From Gordius sp. MW1 (taxonomy: Eukaryota; Nematomorpha; Gordioida; Gordea; Gordiidae), in the NCBI GenBank assembly GCA_964036665.1, contig OZ038531.1, positions 19,406,168-19,470,167 on the forward strand: 64,000 nt of DNA, in the 5' to 3' direction. The translations under genes were made by a program, and so were the position numbers. The first letter of the stretch is position 1; each line of letters opens with the position of its first letter. A model generated the notes under the pieces. That model had not been told where the DNA came from, did no database searches, and was given only the letters and a program-made list of their open reading frames with translations. This document shows, in pieces, positions 25,001 to 35,760 of this stretch.

Positions 25001-27309
25001 AAAACTTATAATATGTCCCCTCTGGACTGAATTTTATAAAGGAAATCCTATGAAGTATGGTAGCCTTGACATTTTAATAAGCACATTAGACATTTAGTAC
25101 ATTTGCATCGTAATTTCTTTTGAATCCTGACTCAAACTTCTAATTATTCCCGAAAAGATCTAACTCGGTTTTTAAAGACTAACTTACGCCCCTGTTATTT
25201 TTTTATATTCCATTTAGTCGTTATGATAAGGCAATAATTATACCAATTCAAGAAATTTAGTCTACGCATATATTGAATCCTTAAGAGATGAGCAGTCTAT
25301 TTAGTCTATGATTGAATCATATTCTGAAGGTAAATCGAGACAGGCTTTTTAAACTCCATAGTTTTGATAAAAACAATTAGAGTAGGGATTTTATTAAGAA
25401 TCATTTATATATTAATATTAGAGTAGGTAAAATTAAACCAAACCGAATAAAAATTTTAAATCGCCAAATCTTCGTTCTAAAAACTAGTTTGTCCACTGAT
25501 CTTAGGTGACATTTTGGTGCAGGACGAGTTCGGATACTTCTATTTCAAGGATCGCACCGGAGACACTTACCGTTGGAAGGGTGAAAATGTGTCAACTTTG
25601 GAAGTTGAAAACGTGGTGAGTGGCAAGCTGGAAAACAAAGATGTCGTGGTTTATGGAGTCACCATCTCTGGTATAATAAAATATCCATCTTTTGTTATAT
25701 TTTACTTTTTGATTGCTCGATACTAGCTTGTTAGAATGTCCCTGTCTGTCCATGATCATCTTTTTAGTTTAATTTAAATAGAAATCTACAATTTTGGTCA
25801 CTTTTTAAATGCTAAGGGATTTAATAAAAAATTGTATGCTGTTTGAATTTTTAATATGTCTGAGCTTGGTTCTCGGCCAAATTCTTTTTTTATTATGGGT
25901 CCGACTAGAGCCTAACTCGACATCTTAAGGTGTGTTGATATTTTTTATTTTAGACTTCCTATTACAGAGCTATACAGACTAATTTAGAGTTGACTCTAGT
26001 CGCGGTTAAGATTTGTTTTAAGTTTTTAGAGTTTGGTGTATGTCTTAGCTTGGCCCGAGTCCAAGCTTTTTTTATTTTTGGGCCCGACTGGAGCCCGGCC
26101 CGATATTTTTTGTCTATCTCCACCAATTATTTTTTATTTTAGATTTGTTATTACAAGGCCACCACGTTATTATTAGTCCCAATTTACGATTTGCTTTATA
26201 TCTTTAGAGTGTGGTGAATTAATGGAAATTTAGATGATTGTGAAAAACGCCGATTGGTTTCATATAGTTTCGACAGTTTTTTAATTTTTAAATAGAAAAT
26301 CTATATTGCCTTTGCTTTCTCGTATAAATTAAATAAATAATGGGTCTTAATTTATTTTTAGTCTTCCACGAAAATTCTCTCGACCAAATCAGCTGCCCTA
26401 CTGATTAAACCATTGAGCCTTTAAAATTTAGTTAAGCAGATGTGCTGTTTTTATATACAATATTTAGCCTTGGGCTACAAAAGAGTTAACTGTGACTTAG
26501 TTGTAGGCAAAATTGATTTAATGTTATTAGCCGCTTGACAGTAGGAGAGCGCGTTCTGGCGATGAATTGTTTTTTTTTTTATTTAAACTAATACATTGAT
26601 CGATTTTGAATAAATATTGAAAGCGATTTTGCGATAGATATGGATGGTAAAGCTGGAATGGCAGCTATATTGGATCCCGAAAATAAGGTTGACGTGGATA
26701 AATTGGCTAAAGATTTAACCAAATCCTTGCCCGTATACTCTCGTCCCGTCTTTCTCAGAATCCTCAAAAAAATTGATCTTACAAGTTTGAAAATCAAAAT
26801 CTTTAATCGATTTGTTCCAAACTATGTTTTTGTATAGAACAGAGGGGCCTAAAATAAATAAAATGCATATCCATATTAACTTTATAATAATATTTTGCTA
26901 TTTTTTCCATATAATATTCGTACGCTAAGGCTATCTTTAAGTTAATTAACATCATTACATGTGTGTGACGTTTTTATTAAAAGATTGCAAAAATTTAATT
27001 CTTTGGCTATTCCTTCCATATGTTAAAATTTTTAAGAGTTATATTACCTACCTCAATTTTTTCTTACCTATAACATTCTTATTTCTCTATTGCTTGTTCG
27101 TTTACATTTTTTGGTCGATTGTTAATAAATTCAGCTTTATCGGTATAGGTACTTTCAAGCCTAAGAAAAATGAATTAGCGGCCCAGGGCTTCGACCCTGC
27201 TAAAGTGGAAGGAGATCCGCTCTACTACCTAGATCCTCAAACCTCCTCATATAGGCCTCTAAGCCCTAGTGTTTTCGAAGAGATCCTAGGTCACAAAATA
27301 CGTCTCTAA
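13042..27309 (+). CDS. SLC27A4-like: Long-chain fatty acid transport protein / very long-chain acyl-CoA synthetase (SLC27A, FATP4/FATP1-like), 13 exons
   Basis: The product activates long-chain and very long-chain fatty acids to acyl-CoA with ATP and so drives their uptake; the family is ER- or plasma-membrane anchored. Exons: 13042-13166, 13206-13359, 13401-13671, 15618-15803, 21272-21341, 22158-22261, 22377-22474, 23372-23564, 24118-24258, 24586-24723, 25506-25670, 26638-26784, 27149-27309. All introns are GT-AG and the spliced length is 1953 nt (650 aa plus TAA), the usual FATP size. The start is a double ATG with an in-frame TAG 12 nt upstream. Visible parts: N-terminal membrane segment (about residues 4-22, [16 protein letters not shown]); AMP-binding P-loop [12 protein letters not shown] (about 252-263); PLYHTAGG (294-301); FATP motif EFYGATESN (389-397); [13 protein letters not shown] (509-521), the adenylate-binding loop; C-terminal [10 protein letters not shown]. 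No key residue is missing. Introns 1 and 2 are only 39 and 41 nt. Assignment to FATP4 versus FATP1 is inference; family membership is firm. Confidence 0.96.
14870..15487 (+). repeat. Local direct duplication in FATP intron 3 flanking a MITE
   Basis: Segments 14870-15022 and 15352-15487 share AAAAAGATTAGAT, TTTGTCAAATCTTCGCAT, AGTTGTTTTTGTGCTATAAA and GCACCTCGTTTTG in the same order. The MITE at 15157-15299 lies between them. The duplication is old and diverged. Confidence 0.75.
15157..15299 (-). mobile_element. MITE family A copy in FATP intron 3
   Basis: Reads CATGGGCGTAGCTAGCATTGG on +, and ends CCTGGCTACGCCCATG, so it lies on the minus strand relative to the first copies. It sits between two copies of a local duplication (14870-15022 and 15352-15487). 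Confidence 0.9.
16980..17335. repeat. Degenerate GGGCC-type repeat
   Basis: ACTCGGCCCGTTTGACCCACGG at the left and GGGTCGGGCTGG / AAGCACGGCC at the right flank an AT-rich middle. It is similar in style to the other GGGCC elements but without clear ends. It lies in FATP intron 4. Confidence 0.45.
17377..17536 (+). mobile_element. MITE family B (CATGGGCGTAC...GGGTACGCCCATG) with 8 bp target duplication
   Basis: Ends CATGGGCGTACTTAGG and CCTGGGTACACCCATG; internal CATTGAAAAATTAAAAAAAA and TTTTGCCCCC. Flanked by AGGGGGGG on both sides (17369-17376 and 17537-17544). Confidence 0.85.
18551..19190 (+). repeat. Tandem repeat array inside composite element X
   Basis: Six diverged units of about 105-130 bp, each with a GCTGACCAATG...ATGACCATTGGCCAAAATG core in which CCAATGG and CCATTGG can pair. 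Units are separated by T-rich runs and TTGACTATTATGA. The same unit occurs in inverse orientation at 45880-46990 and in diverged form at 6180-6375 and 9293-9640. Confidence 0.85.
19909..19979 (+). ncRNA. tRNA-like sequence (His GTG-like), probably a SINE head or tRNA pseudogene
   Basis: It contains an A box (TGGTATAGTGG), an anticodon loop with TTGTGAA (GTG) on a short CCGG/CTGG stem, and a B box (GGGTTTCAAGTC), with a T run beginning at about 19984. The acceptor stem pairs only about 4 of 7 positions, so a working tRNA is unlikely. It lies within composite element X. Confidence 0.55.
20778..20955 (+). mobile_element. MITE family A copy in FATP intron 4
   Basis: Left end ATGGGCGTAGCCAGGG, right end GCTTGCCACGCCCATG, with G and C runs and the GGGGCTGC core. 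Confidence 0.88.
21791..22065. mobile_element. hAT-like GGGCC MITE in FATP intron 5
   Basis: It begins TAGAGCCCTGCCTGGGCC and ends TTCTGGGCACTA, with GGGCCGGGCTC blocks at both ends. Flanks GATGAAAT and GATGTAAT (21783-21790 and 22066-22073) agree at 7 of 8 positions. Confidence 0.75.
22594..22932 (+). mobile_element. Non-autonomous Helitron in FATP intron 7
   Basis: It begins TCTTATATATAAAAATG after an A and ends TTCATCTAG before a T, so it sits in an A|T target as Helitrons do. A hairpin with a 6 bp stem (GGCAAA...TTTGCC, 22903-22920) lies just before the CTAG end. There are no terminal inverted repeats and no ORF. The 5' end and the CCGATTTGACTC-type core resemble widespread arthropod Helitron sequences. 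Confidence 0.8.
23879..24021 (-). mobile_element. MITE family A copy in FATP intron 8
   Basis: Left end decayed (CATGAGAATAGTCAGG); right end CCTTGGCTACGCCTACG; internal GGGGGCAGCCGCCCCTCCC. Confidence 0.8.
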
Positions 27310-28560
27310 TTTCATATTACTCCGTCGTCAACTCGTTAAGCGTCTCGGCCCTTCTCAGGCCCGTAATCCCCAAACTCACAACCGGTTTTATCGCAAAGGA
27401 TTCCTTCTTAATTGTTATCATTCCTAAGTTTTAAAAGAACTCACTAAAGTGTTTCTCACCATGTCTAGTGTTAAAAATAAAAATTTTGATCCTCCCATTT
27501 GTACACATCCGTCTCGGTACAAGTTTTATTTCGACATCTCTATGTCAAATTTTAATTTTTTAGATTTTTGTTTGGTTTTTAGCCCCCTCTAGCCTATGCG
27601 TGTGTATGAGTAGAATAATCCCCTGTGCGGTGTTGTGTAGGATGCAATACATCTATTCATCGTCATAACAATTATAATCACACCTATGTCGCAAATAGCT
27701 TAGCTAACGCAATACCTTTGTACACTTAAATATTAAATACATATATTATGTATATGTCGATGAGTACCCATTAAAAAAGTTATGTACATGTCCTATATGC
27801 GGTTTGTGTCTACACGCGCGCTCTCATTTTAATCTTTTCACTTTTTTTCAAACGTTAAAACACAGGCACTACCCATCATTTGATTTTCCGCTACTCAGTA
27901 TTATTGAAACGTTCTCTATGCTCCCCCCAAAGTTCTTCTTTTTTTATTCGAATTTTCAGTCTTTTTTTTAGCTTGTAGCATAGTCATCACTCTTTCAAGT
28001 TTGTATACTGATTCTTCTTGGTATACCTCAGTCCATTTCTAAGTGTGATTTTAATGGTATTGACACAATATGTACACTCGTAAAATGTTACAATTATGAC
28101 GTACTTGTACAAAAATTTTGCACACTATTAATAGATGTGACATTCATTTAATGACATGTCGCTCTATTCAATACTATAAACTTACTCAAACATTTCTTCG
28201 ATGACTTAGTTCCTATATCCAGTTTAATTTTTAAGTGATTTTATGAAAAATTACGAAAACTATTCATGATATTCACAAAATGAAGCTGTTTTTTATGTTA
28301 ATTATTAATTAGTAATTTATTGAGTCTTGTTTTAATATAAAAAGGGTAAAAAAAACTTGGCGCCATTTTTAAATTGAACGTAAATCGTTCTTTTAAAATT
28401 AATATTATTAATACTATAATTGCTTTGGATTTTCGCAGTTTTTTGAGATAACAAATATGTTCTTATACTTAAATTTCAGTTTGTTCAAATAACTGATATA
28501 TTGTTGACATAAAGAAATCAAGGTACCTCAAATATTTAAAATATATAAGTAGTTCTATTC
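27310..28560 (+). other. 3' flank / probable 3' UTR of the FATP gene
   Basis: No coding potential is seen. An AATAAA at 27476-27481, about 170 nt after the stop codon, is the nearest candidate polyadenylation signal. The rest is AT-rich unique-looking sequence. The exact transcript end cannot be fixed without RNA data. Confidence 0.45.
27476..27481 (+). terminator. Candidate polyadenylation signal (AATAAA) of the FATP gene
   Basis: Canonical AATAAA hexamer 167 nt downstream of the FATP stop codon at 27307-27309. It is the first one after the stop, but such hexamers are common by chance in AT-rich DNA. Confidence 0.4.
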
Positions 28561-28565
28561 GGATT

Positions 28566-28870
28566 AATGAGCTATACATAAGAAGGAAGAGCAGCGCCTA
28601 TCGTCCATGGAGATGAGAATGCTAAGAAGGATGTTAGGAGTAGGTAAAAAAGGGACGATAACTACGCCGAAAAGAAAATTGAGAAGATAAATTTTTGCAG
28701 GAAAACGAAAAAGAGGAAGATCCAAGCTTACGTGTAATCATAAAATAAGGCATCATATGAAAATGCACAAGATAAACGAAGATCTTTGTAAACATAGAGA
28801 CAACTGGAAATTAGTGTTGAAAGGGCTCAGCACCAGCCTAGATGATAAACAGTCGTAGAAAGAAGATAAT
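28566..28870 (+). mobile_element. Fragment of LINE C-terminal region
   Basis: It reads MEMRMLRRMLGVGKKGTI, then FAGKRKRGRSKLT, HKIRHHMKMH and a tail ending near SLDDKQS, with internal stops. This matches the conserved tail of RTE-type elements (RW/RMLG, KRxRGRP, then a Trp-rich end). It is a different lineage from the 7.9 kb element. It lies 1.3 kb after the FATP stop. Confidence 0.55.
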
Positions 28871-29128
28871 AGAAATCAAAATTATAATAATACTTGAGTT
28901 TGTATGCTTATAGCCATCTCTATAACTGCCAGTTAAAATAAATGTAATGGTGAAAACTGAAAACTTATAATTAAAAGAAGATGTTTTTATAATTAGCGGT
29001 AGAGTCTTTATATTGAAATAGGAATGTATCGCCTTTTATTATCTCACGTTTTATCCTTCTCCCATTACTCAGTTTAGCACACTGGTTTTAACAACTTGTA
29101 ATGCCTTAAAAAATTTGATAACAATTCC

Positions 29129-29296
29129 CATGGGCGTAGCCAGCATTGGAATGAAAGGGGGGCAATAATGATTTAGGGAGGGGCAAAATAATCATTTTTT
29201 AAAATTTTAGCCATATTTTTAATAAATTTTAACAAATTTATGGATTAAAGGGGCAGCCGCCCCTCCCTACCCCCCCCCCCCTTGGCTACGCCTATG
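29129..29296 (-). mobile_element. MITE family A copy
   Basis: CATGGGCGTAGCCAGCATTGG to CTTGGCTACGCCTATG; internal GGGGCAGCCGCCCC. Confidence 0.9.
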
Positions 29297-29473
29297 CCAA
29301 TGACATTGATCCGTGTGCATGGAAATTGTGTTGGATTTCAACCATTTTCATTGTAATCTTTCGCCTGATAAAAAATACTTTTTCCAATCTAATGAGAAGT
29401 TAGAGATTGCTTTTCAAATTTTTTTCAAGAGAGCGAGAGCTTCAATGCCTAAGTTAACGATTGTGGTTGCCAA

Positions 29474-29625
29474 TAGAGCCCTGCACGGGCCACCCGAAGC
29501 CCGACCGGGGTTCGGGCCGGGTCAAAAATAAAAAAATTGTTAAAGCTCGGGCCGGGCTTGGGCAAAATAAAAACTGATAAGTCGGTCGGGCACGGGCCGA
29601 AGAAATTTCAGTTTGCAGGGCTCTA
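29474..29625. mobile_element. hAT-like GGGCC MITE
   Basis: TAGAGCCCTGCACGGGCC at the left and TTTGCAGGGCTCTA at the right are inverted repeats. Flanks GTTGCCAA and GTTTCCAC match at 6 of 8 positions. Confidence 0.78.
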
Positions 29626-29669
29626 GTTTCCACTACGGGAATGAATATTTATTTCCTTCTGTTTTCTAG

Positions 29670-30093
29670 CAGGGGTTTGAACCCGCCCAAAATAAAATCG
29701 GGTTTGGCATAAATTTTGAAATCAAGTTCGGGTTCGGGTTTAAGGAATTGGGTTCGGGTACAGGTTCGGGTTCAAGAAATTATATTATATCAACTATATA
29801 TATAATCTTACAAATAATTCTTGAGTTAATTAGTATCGATTAATGAATGAAAAATGCCGGAAACATAAAAATATTGAAATTACAATCGTATGGTTTTTGT
29901 TATATTGTCATGATAGAGAAAACTGAGATATTCAATTCACAGTATATTTTTGAATTAAAAATTCGAACCTGAACCCTTATTTGTATTCATCGGGTTCGGG
30001 TTTTTAGGGTATTTTTAAAAATGGGTTCGGGTTTGGGTTCGAGTTCTGTAAAACATCGGGTTTTACCCGGTTCAGGTTCGGGACAAACCCCTG
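29670..30093. mobile_element. MITE with CAGGGGTTTG ends and GGGTTCGGG blocks
   Basis: It starts CAGGGGTTTGAACCCGCCC and ends GGGACAAACCCCTG. Both ends carry runs of GGGTTCGGGTT. The middle is AT-rich. Target duplication is not convincing. Confidence 0.65.
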
Positions 30094-30405
30094 GTCTCTG
30101 CTATGACTATAAGGTCGGGTCGGGAGAGGGGTTGCATGGGGCAAATATCGCGACTGTGTAAAGTCCCACGTGATATTTAGGCCACGTGACTACTGGGTTC
30201 AAAATTTTGCTTGAGGGGGGGGGGGTAGAATTGATGGGATTATTGCTTTTGGGGGAGCCTTTATTATATTTTGAAATTAATTAATAAATTGCTGTTTGTT
30301 AATAACGAGTTTCGCTTAGAATGTGACTACAAATTTAATAATTGCATACAAATGAGCTCTAATAGGAGCGAAAACGTTATATCACTATTGTAGCGTAATA
30401 AAAAC

Positions 30406-30576
30406 GGTTGGGTTTTGTTTTGTAGATCTTTAATTTAGCTAAAGCTAACGGCCGATTCTGGTCTGTTAGCCACATTTCGACTAAGCCTATAGGTCGAATA
30501 AACATAAACAGACCAAATCTTCGGTCCGTTTAGTCTAGTCGACCTGAACCAAAGGTCCATCAAACAAAACCCAGCC
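30406..30576. mobile_element. MITE family with GGGTTTTGTTTGG ends
   Basis: GGTTGGGTTTTGTTTTG at the left and CAAACAAAACCCAGCC at the right are inverted. Internal GATTCTGGTCTG and CAGACCAAATCTTCGG are shared with the copies at 31505 and 60508. Confidence 0.75.
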
Positions 30577-30990
30577 TGTATTTTCGAGACATATGCCAAA
30601 AAAGATAGGGAAGCTAAATTAAAATTTCATCTAGATGGCGCTAATTCTAGTAAACAACAGCTTTTTTTTCGAGAAAAATAAACTTGACTTATAATTTAAT
30701 TGCGGCACGTCGAGGTCTTCGCGCTTAAATATTTGTAGCACCCCGTGCATTTCCTTTCTTGTTTTCCTTGGTGCTAATAATAAAAGAGTCAATTATTATT
30801 ATTACTAAACTGATTAAAAAACATATACAATTTTAATTACAACTTCTATTATATCTTTTTCTTTTGAAATTTTGCAGTCATGCCGATCTGGTATCCGGCT
30901 CGAAGGACCAGAAATGTTTCAATTTTTATATTATATTTTCAGTAACCCTTCTCATAGGGCATGTGCCTGTCACTAGCTTTGTAAAAACGC

Positions 30991-31170
30991 CTGAGTTTTG
31001 TTTGATCGATTCGACAAGACATAAATAGACCATAGGTTTTTGATCTGTATTTCTTAGTCGAGTAAATTGATTAAAAGTTTTTGGGTAAACTGGACTAAGC
31101 CTATTGGCCGACTAGGAAAGGCAGACCAAGAACCCTTTGGTCTTCGCTTATGTTTAGTTGACTAAAACCA
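30991..31170. mobile_element. Copy of the GGGTTTTGTTTGG MITE, right end lost
   Basis: CTGAGTTTTGTTTGATCGA, then CTAAGCCTATTGGCCGACTA and CAGACCAAGAACCC as in the family core. The right end runs into a G tract. Confidence 0.6.
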
Positions 31171-31239
31171 AGAGGGTGAAGGGGGGGGGGCAAATAACCC
31201 CCTCCCCCCAGGTGAGAAAGAGGTAAAATTAAATTTCAG

Positions 31240-31386
31240 TTACTGAGCAAAAATTTACTGAGCAGCATAGAAATAATAACTGCAAATGAATTAATTACTG
31301 AGCAAAGAATTAAATTACTGAGCATTTGAATATTTTACTGAGCATTTAATTATTCTACTGAGTAATTCATTATTCTACTGAGCAAA
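31240..31386 (+). repeat. Minisatellite with exact 20 bp period (ACTGAGCA)
   Basis: Seven ACTGAG motifs. The last five, at 31297, 31317, 31337, 31357 and 31377, are spaced exactly 20 bp apart, with AT-rich fill between them. Confidence 0.88.
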
Positions 31387-31504
31387 AATTGAAATAATAA
31401 TTTGTTCTCGTTAAAATATCGATATTTTCCACATATTATATTAAGAAGATAATCATAATCATCTTGATTCTGAACCTCGAAACTTATTGGTATTGTACAA
31501 ACGG

Positions 31505-31617
31505 CTGGGTTTTGTTTGGCCGTCCTTTGGGTCAACCAAGATTTACGATCGATTCTGGTCTGTTTTATTTAGACTCTTATACGTCCACTAAGCTAAGAAA
31601 AATAGACCAAAAATATC
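31505..31617. mobile_element. Copy of the GGGTTTTGTTTGG MITE, right end lost
   Basis: CTGGGTTTTGTTTGGCCGTCC, CGATTCTGGTCTG, AAAATAGACCAAAAATA. It stops about 50 bp before the family B MITE at 31668. Confidence 0.65.
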
Positions 31618-31667
31618 CTCATACTATTTCCAAAAAATTTTTTGATAAAAAATTAAGAATGTACAAT

Positions 31668-31827
31668 CATGGGCGTACGCAGGGGGGGGGCCCCCTAATT
31701 TACGAAAAAAAATATTTCAATGCAAAAACATTGAAAAATTAAAAAAAATTATGTTTTGCCCCCTCTAAATAAACTTTTAAACGTTTTGCCCCCCCCCCCC
31801 CTAATTCAAAACCTGGGTACGCCCATG
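31668..31827 (+). mobile_element. MITE family B copy with exact 8 bp target duplication
   Basis: CATGGGCGTACGCAGG to CCTGGGTACGCCCATG; flanks TGTACAAT at 31660-31667 and 31828-31835. The inner sequence is nearly identical to the copies at 17377 and 36725. Confidence 0.93.
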
Positions 31828-31894
31828 TGTACAATTATATAAATAAAAAGCTTTGACAAAATTTGACTCATTATTAATTGTCTGTAATTGTACA

Positions 31895-32020
31895 CATGGG
31901 CTGAGCCAGCATTGGAGTTAGAGGGGGGGCCAAATGAATACGGGAAGGGCAAATTGATGATTATTTGAAATTTTTGGATTTAGAGGGGGGCAGCCGCCCC
32001 TCCTCCTGGCTACGCCTATG
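31895..32020 (-). mobile_element. MITE family A copy (short)
   Basis: CATGGGCTGAGCCAGCATTGG to TCCTGGCTACGCCTATG; internal CAGCCGCCCCTCC. It lies just after family B copy 31668-31827. Confidence 0.85.
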
Positions 32021-32260
32021 CAAATTCCTGTTTATAATTAAAAGAACATTTGCAAAATATGTCTCAATTACAACTTAACCTTACGTTGTATCATAAAGTT
32101 GCAATAAACTTTTAGAAACTAATTTATCTACACCATCTTGATTAAATAAATTATATTTGAATAATATTACATATTTATCAATAACAATCATTGTAATCTA
32201 TTTAAATGTATTTTGATTATCATTTTTCCACCAATCTATATAGTTCTTAATGCTTATTTA

Positions 32261-32430
32261 CAAGGGCGTGGGCAGGATTTGAATTAGAGGGGGGGGGGGC
32301 AATTATGATTTAAAGAGGAACAAAATGTTATTATTCTGAAATTTGGGCCATAACTATAATAAATTCTAAAGATCTGTTCGATTTAGAAGGGGCAGCCGCC
32401 CCTCCCTGTCTCCCCCTGCCTACGCCCATG
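32261..32430 (-). mobile_element. MITE family A copy
   Basis: Left end CAAGGGCGTGGGCAGG, right end CCTGCCTACGCCCATG; internal GGGGCAGCCGCCCCTCCC. Confidence 0.82.
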
Positions 32431-32974
32431 CATATTCCAAACGCCACCCTCGTTTGGTGCCCCTCCTCTTTAACTTTTTTTATAATAAATGCAACTTTTC
32501 CACTAAATACTTGCCCATAATTAAACCTTCAAAAAGAGTTATTTTATTATCCCCTAACACGGATTTCAAATCCCTGATCAATCACTCCCAAAACCGAATT
32601 AAATTAATGCGAGGAATAAGTTTATTAGTCTATTAAAAAGTTTATAAAAACAAGCAGAGTTTTAAATGGTCATTAATATGTGAGGTCATGTAATAACATT
32701 TAAGATTCATTCAGATAAACCTACGTAAAATGTAAAGAAATAAATTAGTGTTTTTGTAAACTTTTTTAATACCTCTAATTGAATTGTTTTTGCTAAGATT
32801 ACCTTGAAGTTTAAGTAAATAATGCGTACAGAATTACAATTAAATGTCATTATATGTTTTAAATTGAATCTAGTGTAATTAACTTTGCGTGAAGTTTCTT
32901 TATATAACATTAAATGATAAAATATAAGTCATAAACTAAATACAGTAGGATTTTTTAAACTTAATAAATATGTT

Positions 32975-33059
32975 AGAAAAAGGGGAGGGGGGGGGGGCAA
33001 AACTTATTTTTTTTTAATTTTTTAGGGTTTTTGTTTTGAAAAATTTTGGCTACGCCCGT
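32975..33059 (-). mobile_element. Partial MITE family A-like copy
   Basis: A G run followed by CAAAACTTATTT and an end TTTTGGCTACGCCCG. The left terminal motif is missing. Confidence 0.55.
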
Positions 33060-35183
33060 TAGAAATATTATAGGACTCATTTAACTTATAATGGTTAATT
33101 ATTCCTTTCTTAATAAATGAAATAACGAAAATTAATTAGTGAAGTAGTTATTTTTTAATTTATATTAATGAGAGAAAATAAAGCAAATAAATTATTAAAC
33201 TAATCCATAAAAGATTAATAGTTAAATTACGTAACGTGATATTTTTACGAAACTGTTTCTATATTTGTCGCTAAGACTCTTAGTGTGCATCAAAAATAGA
33301 TTATAATTGACCAATTAAGAATTACGTGCGAATTACAGTTCCAATTAGTATAAAATTTTATTTCACAAACTGTATTTTGTAAGTATCAAATTTACTAACG
33401 ATGAAATTTAATATAATACCCTTAATATGACAAAATTTACCAAAATATTTTTTTGGCACTCACCTAAATGCTAAATCTAATATTATATTAATACTATTTT
33501 TAGCAGATGTTCTTAATTTTACAACTAAGGGTTAGGTTTTAAAAATACCTTCAAATACGGCAGGGGAAAAGTTAATAAAATAAACTAAATTCATATTAAA
33601 ATGAAAAATAACATACAAAGAAATTCAAGCATGACTGTGACTTTTACGATGGTCTTATAAAGTTTGCATGCAACTCTTTTTAGGTTTCAAACTATTTTTT
33701 GCAGGATTTTTAAATATAATTTATGATATCGTGCGTGCGCCTTCAAAGTCCAAACTTTATGGTCGTATAATTAAATGTGACTTATAATTGACACCCAGTT
33801 CCGTTTGTGTGCTATAAAATAGCGCTTTCCGCTTTTTAGAGTTAAATTTAATTATAGGTTAAAAGTATTTGCCTGTTAGACAGGCTTCATATAAAGAGGT
33901 CCCCTTACGTTACTTGAATTTAAATTCGATGCCTCTTTTATTGTATCACAAAGAAGGCGCTCATCATATGTTTGAAAATTAAAAGTCAACATTTCGTAAT
34001 TCTTATTAATTAAAAATGGTTTTATTTTGTTTCAATTTATGCATAAGTTAAGTTTTTAGCTATTACAAAACACATTTTTCAAATGCTAAGTTAGCTACTT
34101 TAAATAGAGTGAGATCCTTAGCACGGTAGAAACTGTCTTTGTTTTAATGAGATGGGATTGGAAATTAACCTGTAAATTTTTTTAAAATGCCTCATGTTTA
34201 ATCAGCCCAGCTAGGGGCGGGTCTGCCCCCACCCCAAAAAAACAATCCTAAAGTTGTATTACAAAATCATCTTTTGCTCATCTTTGAATCACTATCTAAC
34301 TTTTTGCCCTCTAACCGTTATAAGATGGACAAGGAATTCACTTAGGATTAGGAGCCAAGGAGCTAGTTTGGTAATGATTTAGGCATGAGCAAAATGATGA
34401 TTTTTTATTTGTTTGACCATAAATAAGGGGTTTTGGATTTAAAAGAATGAAAATCCTTACCTTTGCTACGCTTTTTTATGTCATGCCATTATTTAAACAT
34501 CGGTTGGCGTGTAAAACCTCCTTATATGTGTTTTATTGAAAAAGTTAGCGCAGCGGCATATATACGCTTCTGTGCATCACCGCTAAATTGACACAATCTT
34601 CCAGTGACCACTTGGCAATTAGAGTGAGTGGGCAGTGGCTCGGTAAATTTAATTTACAATCAATCAAAAATCATCGATCAAGTGCGATCGCTTCTCTAAT
34701 CGATTTTTATGACAATATAGAGAGCGTGGAATGTGGCAGGACACTTCCTTTTAATAGCTTTTGACTCCAGCTCCCTCATCAACACTCATATAGTATAAAA
34801 TATTTTATCTATCGACTTTTATTATATTTAATCCGATGGTACGACTATGAAAAGCAAATTATAATGTAAAATTCATAATATTTGTGTAAAGGCTACGTGT
34901 GCGTTATATTGATTTTGTTGTATTGAAGAGACAAAATCCAGAGATGGTAGATAATAATAGCCGACGCCAATAAATACAATTGAGTTATGATTGATTACAA
35001 ACCCCTCCCCTCTTCTACACCCCAAGAGCATAATAAAATTTGCCATAATTATGTTTGCTTTAAATACCATAAACTAAAAGTCGACACTACCATTTTGTGT
35101 GGAACTTTAGTTTATAATTACTATACTCATCCCTTTACAATTTTAAGTTGAATTTAAAAAAAACCTCCAACATGATTAATACT
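33060..35183. other. AT-rich intergenic stretch
   Basis: No gene. A strongly decayed MITE A-like piece lies near 34204-34330 (CAGCTAGGGGCGGGTCTGCCCCC). Confidence 0.45.
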
Positions 35184-35760
35184 AGAGACATGCAAAATAA
35201 CTTTTCCTCGGCCCGAGCCCGGCCCGAGATGTTTTTTCCTTATTTGGCCCAACCCAAGCCCAAGTCAGCCCAATTTTTTCAGTTAGAACTTTTAGGCAAA
35301 TTTGGAAATTATTTATCATATAAATAAAAAATGCTTTTTGTTGTTATTATTCATAATATAAAACAAGTTTAAGTTCCAAAAATTAATACAAATTCTCTTG
35401 ATACAATTTATTTAACTAATTAATTTATTTTATTTATAGAGTTTTAATAGCTACTATGGATATATATAAAATTAGAACATACAATTTCGGTTTAAAAATA
35501 TATAAAGACAAAGGCTGGAGTTTTAAAGCTATATTATGTTCGCTGGGAAGATTATTTTATAATATACAGCTGGGTTTATTTAAATTTTATTTCATAAAAG
35601 GTTAGTTGACACGGGTTTAATTCGGACCGAGCTCGGGCATTGGGTCGGGTTGCCCCATCAGACCCGACCTCAGCTCGAGGCGCGATTAATTTAATAGATT
35701 TTGCCCGAGCTTGTCCCAAAACCCTCTTGGGCCAGGTTGGGCTTCGGGCAGCTTGTAATA
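35184..35760. repeat. Degenerate GGGCC-type element
   Basis: TAGAGACATGCAAAATAAC then CGGCCCGAGCCCGGCCCGAG at the left; GGGTCGGG, GCCCGAGCTTG and GGGCCAGGTTGGGC at the right; AT-rich middle. Confidence 0.5.

Noticed and set aside
26959-27148. Hydrophobic N-terminal extension in front of the last FATP exon
   Set aside because: The frame continues upstream of 27149 by chance. The splice acceptor at 27147-27148 and the phase from exon 12 give the conserved [10 protein letters not shown], so this part is intron.
31240-31386. CRISPR array
   Set aside because: The repeated part is only about 8 bp and the period is 20 bp, too short for repeats and spacers; the genome is eukaryotic and there are no cas genes.
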